From assembly GCA_036495445.1 (NCBI GenBank), contig DASXMX010000140.1, forward strand, positions 1-13,291: 13,291 bases of DNA. The letters run 5' to 3'. Below, piece by piece: positions 1 to 6,491 of the stretch. The notes under the pieces were generated by a model. It was not told the origin of the DNA, searched no databases, and worked only from the letters and a program-made list of their open reading frames with translations. A program made the position numbers and the translations under genes. The DNA comes from DASXMX01 sp036495445. Its GTDB lineage: Bacteria; Planctomycetota; Phycisphaerae; Tepidisphaerales; Tepidisphaeraceae. Position 1 is the stretch's first letter. Each line of letters starts with the position of its first letter.

Positions 1-42
1 TTCATCGAGGACGAGGAGAACTTGCACTGGCCCACTATATAG
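1..42 (+). CDS. possible 3' end of an upstream gene
   Basis: Frame 1 is open from the window edge and ends at TAG (40-42). It would encode thirteen residues, FIEDEENLHWPTI. The acidic-then-hydrophobic tail looks like a protein C-terminus, but thirteen codons are too few to prove coding. The other two plus frames also stay open for a short distance and close at about 54 and 60. No function can be given. Confidence 0.25.
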   Translation, partial: FIEDEENLHWPTI

Positions 43-250
43 GCGCAGACTTTAGATTCTGAGGCGCAAGTCCTGGATAATACTTCGCTTGTGATCTCGT
101 TGCGCGTTAACACGATTTGCGCCGATGGGGTGCATCTCGAAAGCCGCGATTGGAACCGGCGTCCGGTCGCGCAGAATAAAAATCGCGCGAAGCCTTCCTT
201 TTTCGCGTGACCCGAAGTTAGGGATTTGGTAAACTCCCCCTCGTCAGGCA

Positions 251-256
251 AGGAGG
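251..256 (+). promoter_or_regulatory. Shine-Dalgarno site of the first BRCT-pentapeptide-SWIM gene
   Basis: A perfect AGGAGG lies four bases before the ATG at 261 and fixes this start. No convincing sigma70 promoter was found in 43-250, although this stretch must carry one if the upstream gene is not co-transcribed. A weak inverted repeat (CGCGAA at 186-191, TTCGCG at 202-207) is the only other structure seen there. Confidence 0.8.
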
Positions 257-260
257 ACCC

Positions 261-2327
261 ATGTCAGCGGGTGGTGTCGCAACGGGCGCGGTGCTTAAGC
301 GGTTGCTGGGACAGACGATCTGCTTCTCCGGGAAGTTCGGCTGGGGCGTCCAGGACCGGCTCCAGAAGCTGGCCGAAGCACAGCAGGGCTTGGTTGTCGA
401 AACCCTCGACGCCTCGGTCAACCTGCTGGTTTTGCCGGATTTAAACTCGGGCAAGACGGTGCAGAAGAAGGCCGCGTCGCTGAACGCGAAGGGGGCCAGC
501 ATCCAAGTCATTGACGCGGACGATTTCGAGAAGCGAGTGACGCCGGATCTGGCGGAGTTTATCGCACTGCTGCATTCCGGGCCGTCGGCGCGGGAAGTCA
601 TCGCGAAGATCTTTTCGACCATCCGGCCTCACGCCAGCCTTGGCGCCGTGCAACCCGCATTTTTGATCGCGAGCGAATCTTTCGCGGATCATAACCTAAG
701 CGGCTTTGAACTGGGCCACATCAGCTTCATCGACTGCCGCTTTGACGGTGCGAAGTTGGATGGGGCGCGATTCGGGTCGGTTGAGCGATGCTCGTTCGTC
801 CGATCGGACTGCTCGAACGCGACATTTGGAAACATCCTGTCGTGTGACTTCGCAGACGCGTCGCTTGTTTGCGCGGAGGTTTACGGCAACCTGAAGGAAA
901 CCAGCATTGCCGGGGCAAGGGCGGATGGGCTGAACGTTTTCGGGTATCCGGCGGGATCGCGGACAGTTGAAAAGTCGGTGTTCCGTGGGGCATCTCTCGA
1001 TTGTGCGCGGTTCCATCGCATCAAGTTTTCCGCCGCCGATTTCGAGGGCGCGATTCTCTCTAGCAGCGTGTTCGATGACTGCAACTTGTCGAACGGGAAC
1101 TTTCGATCGGCGAAGCTTAGCGGGGCGAATCTCACAGGATGCGACCTGAAGGGCGCGGACTTCAGCAACGCCGACCTGACACGCTCGAATCTCGCAGACG
1201 CGGATTTGACTGAAGCGAACGTACGTGGTGCAAACCTCGCCGATGCTCATCTTCGCGATGCCGTCCTTAACAACGTCGATTTCAGTACGGCGAAGGGTTA
1301 CGACCCAGTCGCCGCGCAGGGCGGTTCTGCCGGGCCCGCAATGACGCAACTGGACAGTGTGACGGCGACCGCGAAGCGGATCCAAATCGCCTTCCATGTC
1401 GACGGGGGAACCTCCAAGGCTGCAAACAACTCGGAGATTCAGATCGACAGCGCCGGCCTGCAATACGGCTGGGGCGTGCGTCTGCCGAACAGCGTTGCGG
1501 CCCCCATCTACCGTCGCACGCGGGGCGGCAAACAGATGTCTGACGCACTGCTCGAAGCAGCTCGCGCGGTTGGCAGTTTACCCGTCCGATTTGAAACGAT
1601 CGAAGTGAACACAACCAAGAGCCCGCTGAAGGCCAACGAGCTCCGCCAGGTCGTGATCGACGCGGTGGCGGAGGCGTTCCGGCAGCGGCCGCCGGAGAAG
1701 GAGAAACGGGCGGAGCTGACCAAGGCCTGGCGGGAGCAGCGGCGGGAGGCGGACGCCGTCGATCGCGAGCGGCGCGAGGCGGCCAGGAAGCTCCAGGAGC
1801 AGCAGGAGGCCGAGCGCAAACGGCAGATCGAGCAGACCGTCCGCAAGGCGGTCGGCAAGGTGACCGACATCGCCACGTTTCTCAAGGCGCTGGAGCTGCG
1901 GGCCGACAAGCAGAAGATCGACAAGGCGACGAAGATGCTCAAGGCCTCCGGCTTCCAGCTCTTCAACGACCTCACCGCCGAGCACCTGCTCGGCGTCGTG
2001 AAGAGCCAGACCGACCCGGACCTGGTCTACGCCTGCCGCATCGACCACGAAGGCCACTACGCCTGCTGCACCCAAAACCTCAACATCTGCGGCGGCCTCC
2101 GCGGGTCGATCTGCAAGCACCTGCTGGTCCTGATCATCGGCCTCGTCAAAGCCGGCGAACTCGACCCCGCCGCCATCGACGGCTGGGTCGCCAAGACCCA
2201 CGACACCAAGCCCGAACTCGACAAGGAAGCCATGGGCGAGATCTTCATCCGCTATAAAGGGGCCGAGGCGGGCGAAGTGGATTGGCGCCCGACGGAGACG
2301 GTGCCGGAGGATTACTACGCGCTTTGA
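261..2327 (+). CDS. BRCT-like / pentapeptide-repeat / SWIM-like zinc finger protein, copy 1
   Basis: 688 aa, cytosolic (no signal peptide or membrane helix). Residues 14-95 resemble the BRCT domain of NAD-dependent DNA ligase: LLGQTICFSGKF at the start, LLVLPD after the second strand, then a lysine-rich helix. Residues about 145-345 are pentapeptide repeats of the A(D/N)Lxx type, most regular at 275-342, which should fold as a right-handed beta-helix. Residues 370-475 form a separate domain shared with the next gene. Residues 477-530 are a charged Arg/Glu/Gln coiled coil. The C-terminus has C592, C602, C603, C610 and a CKH at 618-620, which fits a SWIM-like zinc finger, although the first Cys pair is spaced wider than the usual CxC. 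BRCT and SWIM domains commonly bind DNA ends or protein partners, so a nucleic-acid-linked sensor or adaptor is a fair guess. Base composition changes sharply near nt 1620. The annotated product in databases may be only 'pentapeptide repeat-containing protein'. Confidence 0.85.
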   Translation: MSAGGVATGAVLKRLLGQTICFSGKFGWGVQDRLQKLAEAQQGLVVETLDASVNLLVLPDLNSGKTVQKKAASLNAKGASIQVIDADDFEKRVTPDLAEFIALLHSGPSAREVIAKIFSTIRPHASLGAVQPAFLIASESFADHNLSGFELGHISFIDCRFDGAKLDGARFGSVERCSFVRSDCSNATFGNILSCDFADASLVCAEVYGNLKETSIAGARADGLNVFGYPAGSRTVEKSVFRGASLDCARFHRIKFSAADFEGAILSSSVFDDCNLSNGNFRSAKLSGANLTGCDLKGADFSNADLTRSNLADADLTEANVRGANLADAHLRDAVLNNVDFSTAKGYDPVAAQGGSAGPAMTQLDSVTATAKRIQIAFHVDGGTSKAANNSEIQIDSAGLQYGWGVRLPNSVAAPIYRRTRGGKQMSDALLEAARAVGSLPVRFETIEVNTTKSPLKANELRQVVIDAVAEAFRQRPPEKEKRAELTKAWREQRREADAVDRERREAARKLQEQQEAERKRQIEQTVRKAVGKVTDIATFLKALELRADKQKIDKATKMLKASGFQLFNDLTAEHLLGVVKSQTDPDLVYACRIDHEGHYACCTQNLNICGGLRGSICKHLLVLIIGLVKAGELDPAAIDGWVAKTHDTKPELDKEAMGEIFIRYKGAEAGEVDWRPTETVPEDYYAL

Positions 2328-2333
2328 ATTTCT

Positions 2334-2486
2334 CCCTCGCCCGGTACTCCGGGAGAAGCGAGCGGAATGGGCGACTGCCCGCGAGCGGGTTGGGGTGAGG
2401 GTTTGCCGCGCGGCGTTGCGCGTTCGAGTTGAGATGCTCGCGCGGCAAACCCTCACCCTGCCCTCTCCCGGAGTACCGGGCGAGGG
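2334..2486. repeat. interspersed palindromic element, GGTACTCC family, copy 1 (153 bp)
   Basis: The element fills the gap between the two BRCT genes. Its outer arms, 2334-2356 and 2464-2486, are perfect 23-bp inverted repeats around the core CGGTACTCCGGGAGA. A second perfect 20-bp inverted pair lies inside (2393-2412 with 2439-2458). It could fold as one long hairpin in RNA or DNA. It shares its outer core with the elements at 5223 and 6561, and its left-hand interior (GCGACTGCCCGCGAGCGGGT) with the one at 6561. It encodes no protein, so it looks like a non-autonomous MITE or REP-like element. Confidence 0.85.
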
Positions 2487-2530
2487 TAAAAGAAAGTCGA
2501 AGTCGCTACGTGAAAAGCGGGCATGGGACA

Positions 2531-2537
2531 GGGAGGA
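2531..2537 (+). promoter_or_regulatory. Shine-Dalgarno site that decides the start of copy 2
   Basis: GGGAGGA lies five bases before the ATG at 2543. An in-frame ATG at 2429 is also open, but its first 38 codons read through the palindromic element and the leader and have no counterpart in the paralogue. The start at 2543 puts the BRCT domain at the same distance from the N-terminus as in copy 1. Confidence 0.8.
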
Positions 2538-2542
2538 TCGCG

Positions 2543-4621
2543 ATGGCGAGAAAGCGAGCCCAAACGATCACCCGCCGATTGGCGGGCAAGCGGGTGATGC
2601 TCCACGGGAGGTTCGGAGCGGACGAACCGGGATGGCTTGTCGCCCGTGCCGTTTCCGCGGGGGCGACCGTTGCCCACACGCTCACGGGCGACGTTGACAT
2701 TCTGGTCCTGCCCGAGTTTTTCGCCGGCAACAAGGCCGCGCGAAAGAAGGTGGACGCCCTCAATGCCCAGGGAGCCGCGATCGAGATCGTTTCTGCCGCC
2801 ATGTTCCGCGAGAACACCGAGCCGACGCGGGGCGAACTGCTCGCGCTCATCCGCGGGGGGAAGGCCAATGCGGCGGCGTTTCGCCGGGCAATCGGCGACT
2901 CCGCGAATCAGATCGCAGGCACGACCGACCCGCCAATGCATGTCTTCACGGGCGAGCGGTTCGACGGTATCGACCTGAGCGGGTTCGACTTCGAGGACAT
3001 TGTGTTCGAGCGGTGCAGCTTCGTGGGCGCGAAGCTCAGCCGTGCCGCGTTCGACGTCGCGCGCGACTGTGATTTTTCCCGTTCGACCGGCGACCACGCG
3101 AGTTTCAATGACACTTCGGGCAGCAAGTTCGTCGGCGCCCACCTCCGCTGGCCCTCGTTCGAGGGGAGTTTTGATCGCGCGGAATTCTCCTCGGCACGGC
3201 TGGATGCCCCAACACTCTCCGGCTTGTACCTGCCGACCCGGCGCGGCGATCGCCGCAAGAAATCCCCGGTGCAAGGCCCCGTTTTCCGCAAGGCGATCCT
3301 GCCCAAAGCAGAATTCTACCGGATGACGCTGGTCGAGCCCGACTTCGACGGCGCCGACCTCACCGGCGGCCAGTTTGAAGACGTTGAGCTGCGGTCGGCG
3401 CGCTTGCGGGGCGCGACTTTGAGGGACGGTTCGCTCATCGGCTGCAAGTTGCCTGACGCCGACCTCACGAACGCCGACCTGACCCGCGCCAACTTCGCTA
3501 AGGCCGATATGACCGGTGCAACGCTCGCCGGGGCGGACTTGACCCACGCCAACCTGCGAGGGGCGAAGATCGACCCGGCGGCGCTTCACAATGCCAAGCA
3601 GGATGGTACGAATCTCGGCTCGATTGCGAGCGTGGGTCCCTCACTCAAGGCGCTCACGAATCTGGGGCGGAAGGCGGCGCGACTGAGAATGTCCTTCGTC
3701 CTGAGAAAACCCGGCGGCGCAGACTACGAGATGGGCATCGTCGGGCCGCACAGTTTCGGCTACGGAATCCGCGTGCCCCTCAACCTTGCCATGAGCCTGT
3801 GGGGCCCCGGCGGAAAGCGATCGCAATCATTCGGCGATGCGATGATCCGGCTCGCCACCACACTGGGGCATTGGCACGTCAGGTTCGATACGGTGCGCGT
3901 GTCGGCCAGCGGGCTGGCGAAGTCGCCGAAGGAACTCCGGCAACTCGTGCTGTCCGGGATCACGGAGGCATTCGGCCAATCGCCGCCCGACGCGAAGACG
4001 CTCGCCGCGGCGACCAAGGCGCACCGGGCGAAGGAGGCAAAGAAGGCCGAGGCCGAGAAGCGGCGGCGGGCCGCCGCCCAAGCGGCGGGCAAGAAGCGGC
4101 AGCAGGCGACGAAGATCCGGGCGATCGAACGAATCGCGAAGGCGGCGGGCGAGGTCCGCGACTTCGAATCGTTCATGAAGGCGATCGCCGTGCGGACCGA
4201 CGCCGACAAGGTGCTCAAGGCGGGCAAGATGCTCAAGGCGTCGCGGTTCCAGCTCTTCAAAGAGGTGGCGGATGGTCACCTGCTCGGCGTCGTCAAGAGC
4301 CAGACCGACCCGGACCTGGTCTACGCCTGCCGGATCGACCACGAGGGGCACTACGCCTGCTGCACGCAAAACCTCAATATCTGCGGCGGCCTCCGCGGGT
4401 CAATCTGCAAGCACCTGCTCGTCCTCATCATCGGACTCGTAAAGGCTGGCGATCTTGACCCCATGACGATCGATGGCTGGGTCGCCAACACGCATGGCGT
4501 GAAGCCGGCGATTGACAAGGAGGTCATGAGCGAGATCTTCATCCGCTATAAAGGGGCCGAGGCCGGTGAGGTGGATTGGCGGCCCACGGAAACCGTGCCG
4601 GAGGATTATTACGCGTTGTAG
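2543..4621 (+). CDS. BRCT-like / pentapeptide-repeat / SWIM-like zinc finger protein, copy 2
   Basis: 692 aa and collinear with the preceding gene. A BRCT-like domain covers residues 11-92 (LAGKRVMLHGRF, then DILVLPE, then a KKVDALNAQGAAIEIV helix-strand). Pentapeptide repeats cover about 145-345 and are most regular at 305-342 (ADLTNADLTRANFAKADMTG). The shared middle domain is 375-478. A Lys/Ala/Arg coiled coil follows at 485-535. The SWIM-like finger uses C596, C606, C607, C614 and CKH at 622-624. From the coiled coil onward it is almost the same protein as copy 1: residues 579-636 match 575-632 of copy 1 without a difference, and the last 29 residues are also identical. The N-terminal two thirds is clearly homologous but much more diverged. 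Base composition is uniformly high, unlike copy 1. It is probably a tandem duplicate with a diverged sensing part and a constant C-terminal part. Function is inferred, not known. Confidence 0.85.
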   Translation: MARKRAQTITRRLAGKRVMLHGRFGADEPGWLVARAVSAGATVAHTLTGDVDILVLPEFFAGNKAARKKVDALNAQGAAIEIVSAAMFRENTEPTRGELLALIRGGKANAAAFRRAIGDSANQIAGTTDPPMHVFTGERFDGIDLSGFDFEDIVFERCSFVGAKLSRAAFDVARDCDFSRSTGDHASFNDTSGSKFVGAHLRWPSFEGSFDRAEFSSARLDAPTLSGLYLPTRRGDRRKKSPVQGPVFRKAILPKAEFYRMTLVEPDFDGADLTGGQFEDVELRSARLRGATLRDGSLIGCKLPDADLTNADLTRANFAKADMTGATLAGADLTHANLRGAKIDPAALHNAKQDGTNLGSIASVGPSLKALTNLGRKAARLRMSFVLRKPGGADYEMGIVGPHSFGYGIRVPLNLAMSLWGPGGKRSQSFGDAMIRLATTLGHWHVRFDTVRVSASGLAKSPKELRQLVLSGITEAFGQSPPDAKTLAAATKAHRAKEAKKAEAEKRRRAAAQAAGKKRQQATKIRAIERIAKAAGEVRDFESFMKAIAVRTDADKVLKAGKMLKASRFQLFKEVADGHLLGVVKSQTDPDLVYACRIDHEGHYACCTQNLNICGGLRGSICKHLLVLIIGLVKAGDLDPMTIDGWVANTHGVKPAIDKEVMSEIFIRYKGAEAGEVDWRPTETVPEDYYAL

Positions 4622-4674
4622 CGACAATCAGTTTCGATACCGAGGAACCGCTATCCGACGGCGGAGCCGGATCG

Positions 4675-4739
4675 CCGCTTGCGGTTTCGCGCCGGGCGCG
4701 TCGCCCGAACGGCGCGCCCGGCGCGAAACCGCGAAGCGG
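4675..4739. repeat. perfect GC-rich hairpin between copy 2 and the small helical gene
   Basis: Arms 4681-4700 and 4713-4732 are a perfect 20-bp inverted repeat (GCGGTTTCGCGCCGGGCGCG) around a 12-nt loop. Flanking CCGCTT (4675-4680) and AAGCGG (4734-4739) lengthen the stem to 26 pairs with one bulged base at 4733. There is no T-run after it, so it is not a typical intrinsic terminator. It does not resemble the other two repeat families in this window. Confidence 0.8.
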
Positions 4740-4804
4740 TCTTCCGGCGTGACCGGCGGCGAAGCGCTCCGCCGTGGCGTGGCAGTCAAAGAGGAGATTG
4801 CCCC

Positions 4805-5188
4805 ATGACCACTCTTCTGCCCGAGCACGAGCAGCTCCGCGTGTCGATCGAGCGGCTGCGGTCGATGCTCGACGGCCTGGTCGTCCGCGGCCTGCGGGCC
4901 TGCGGGCCGGACGAGCTGCGGCAGTTGCAGGCGTACGCCGAGGACCTCGAACGGTCGGGCGCGGGGCACGTGTCGTCGATCCTCGTCGAGCTGCGCGAGC
5001 GCATCGAACGCAACGAACGCGACGCCGCCCGGACGCTGCTGATGGCCCAGACGTCGGTCCGCCTGCTGGAACGCCTGCTCACGCTGCGCGCCGTTCGCGG
5101 GGCGTACGACGTGGCCGACCGGTTGGCCGCGGCGGGGGGCATCGAAACCGCGGAAGCGGGCGACGACGCGGATGAAGATGAGAAATGA
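4805..5188 (+). CDS. small helical protein of unknown function in the MoxR-VWA locus
   Basis: 127 aa, starting after a GAGGAG Shine-Dalgarno at 4791-4796. The protein is rich in Leu, Arg, Glu and Ala with leucines at heptad-like spacing from about residue 10 to 105 (for example QLQAYAEDLER and LLERLLTLRAV), so it is predicted to be almost all alpha-helical, probably a helical bundle or coiled coil. It has no Cys pairs, signal peptide or membrane helix. It ends in an acidic tail, DDADEDEK. I do not recognise a family. Its place between the SWIM proteins and the ATPase genes suggests an adaptor or small partner of one of the large proteins. A longer open frame begins at 4679, but those extra codons read through the hairpin and lack a ribosome site. 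Confidence 0.75.
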   Translation: MTTLLPEHEQLRVSIERLRSMLDGLVVRGLRACGPDELRQLQAYAEDLERSGAGHVSSILVELRERIERNERDAARTLLMAQTSVRLLERLLTLRAVRGAYDVADRLAAAGGIETAEAGDDADEDEK

Positions 5189-5222
5189 GAGTGCTTACTG
5201 CTGCGCACGGCTTACCCCCGTT

Positions 5223-5325
5223 CCCGCCCCCGGTACTCCGAGGGAGGGTTAGGGAGGGGGTTTGCTCGATCAGGTTCCGATAGCTGGCCCCCTCCCCAGC
5301 CCTCCCCCGGAGTACCGGGGGCGGG
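5223..5325. repeat. interspersed palindromic element, GGTACTCC family, copy 2 (103 bp)
   Basis: Outer arms 5223-5248 and 5300-5325 form a 26-bp inverted repeat with one mismatch. Both halves resemble the right-hand end of the copy at 6561-6695: the left half carries the reverse complement of its ACCCCCTCCCTAACCCTCCC stretch. The left-end interior (GCGACTGCCCGCGAGCGGGT) found in the other two copies is missing. This copy therefore looks like two right ends joined head to head. Its right flank AAATGCG is shared with the copy in moxR. Confidence 0.8.
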
Positions 5326-5356
5326 AGAAATGCGGGCGAACACGCCCCAGGTATAC

Positions 5357-5361
5357 AGGAG
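5357..5361 (+). promoter_or_regulatory. Shine-Dalgarno site supporting a TTG start
   Basis: AGGAG lies four bases before an in-frame TTG at 5366. The only upstream in-frame ATG (5330) sits two bases behind a GGGAG that is part of the repeat flank, which is too close for normal initiation. The TTG is therefore the better-supported start. Confidence 0.55.
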
Positions 5362-5365
5362 TAGC

Positions 5366-6472
5366 TTGCTCGCCCAGCACCAACAACTTCTGCCGATCCT
5401 CGACGAACTCGTGCGGACGATCGAGGAACTGCTCCTGGCCGGGCTGACCACGGCTTCCAAATCGACGATCGAACGGATCGACGTCAGCTTCAAGGAAGTT
5501 TCGCGGATGCGGCTCCTGCGGCTCGGCTCGACGATGCGGATCGCCAACGAGGAGATCGGCCGGTTCAACGCCGGGTCGGCCCAGTTCTCGGCCAAGCGGC
5601 TGGCGTTCTTCCTGGGGCGCACGTGGCTGCTGGCGGGGGCGACGCGCCGGGCGATCGCGGATGGCGATGAGGCCGCGTTCAACCGGATGATGTGGACCCC
5701 TCCAAGCCAGCCGATGGAGCGATTGAAGGTCGTCACGCTGGGCGTGAGCAAACGCGTGGTGCCGGGGGCGTTCGCGGCGTTCGAGTTCCGGCTGCGCGCC
5801 GCGGATGCAGCAGCGCCGGTGGAGAAGGGGGAGCCGATCCTTTGGTCGTGCGTGTTCCCGATGCGCAAGGACCTGGATCTTCCCGCCGAGGCGTTTTTGC
5901 ACCTGCCGCAGAAGCAGAAGTTCCGGCCGTCGATCCTGCTGGAGAAGAAGGTCGTCGAAGTCACCAAGGCGGCGGTCAGCCGCCAGGGCGGCGCCGCGAC
6001 GCGGCTCATCCTCGGGGATGCATCCGAATTGAAGACGGGCGACGCGTTCGAGGATTGGCAGTCGTTCTGGGAGTGGGACCCCGCGCAGGCCGCGGAGCGA
6101 CTGCGGCAGCACGCGCCGACGCCGATCGATCTGGAGATCGAGCTGCAGGAGGAAGTGTTCCTTGACGACTGGGAGCCGGGCGAGCGGCGCGAATGTGAAG
6201 AAGCGTACGATGCGATCGGCGTGCGATCCCGATTCCTCCAGTTCGAGGCCCGGCTCGATCGCGGCCCGTCGGGCAACCCACTGAATGCGGTGATGGGAAA
6301 GCTCGCGGAGAAGAAGCGGCGGCCGCCGCTGTTCGGCGTCGCCCATTACGAGTCGTGCCGGCTGGTCTTCCAGCCGCTGGCGGCGCTGGGGAAGGACGGG
6401 CCCGAATACCTCACCGTCTCCCCGGACAAGATCAGCCAGGCGACGCTGGTCAAGGCGATGAAATTCACCTGA
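5366..6472 (+). CDS. uncharacterised 368-aa protein directly upstream of moxR
   Basis: I do not recognise the family. The predicted protein is cytosolic and has no membrane segment. Residues 1-100 look helical (repeated LLPILDELV, IEELLLAGL and a basic helix RMRLLRLG). Residues about 120-300 look more strand-rich, with many short hydrophobic stretches such as ERLKVVTLGVSK, EPILWSCVFPM and PSILLEKKVVEV. A Trp-rich acidic segment follows (DWQSFWEWDP, then LDDWEPGE), and the protein ends with a basic stretch KLAEKKRRPP before a final hydrophobic strand region. An alternative ATG at 5330 would add 12 residues. The gene ends 19 nt before moxR, the tightest junction in the locus, so the two are almost surely co-transcribed and probably work together. 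It may be a MoxR-VWA client or accessory subunit; this is positional inference only. Confidence 0.75.
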   Translation: MLAQHQQLLPILDELVRTIEELLLAGLTTASKSTIERIDVSFKEVSRMRLLRLGSTMRIANEEIGRFNAGSAQFSAKRLAFFLGRTWLLAGATRRAIADGDEAAFNRMMWTPPSQPMERLKVVTLGVSKRVVPGAFAAFEFRLRAADAAAPVEKGEPILWSCVFPMRKDLDLPAEAFLHLPQKQKFRPSILLEKKVVEVTKAAVSRQGGAATRLILGDASELKTGDAFEDWQSFWEWDPAQAAERLRQHAPTPIDLEIELQEEVFLDDWEPGERRECEEAYDAIGVRSRFLQFEARLDRGPSGNPLNAVMGKLAEKKRRPPLFGVAHYESCRLVFQPLAALGKDGPEYLTVSPDKISQATLVKAMKFT

Positions 6473-6491
6473 TCGCAACGAGGACGGAGCA

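Noticed and set aside
2334..2486. Intrinsic terminator after the first BRCT gene
   Set aside because: The structure is long and GC-rich but lacks a T-run, and the same element occurs inside the moxR coding region, so it cannot be a dedicated terminator.
2429..2542. A 38-codon N-terminal extension of the second BRCT gene
   Set aside because: It reads through the palindromic repeat, has no ribosome site and is not matched in the paralogue.
5270..6478. A 402-codon minus-strand open frame opposite the 368-aa gene
   Set aside because: High-GC antisense shadow with Arg/Pro-rich composition, no ribosome site and no family motifs; the plus-strand gene has a better start and operon context.
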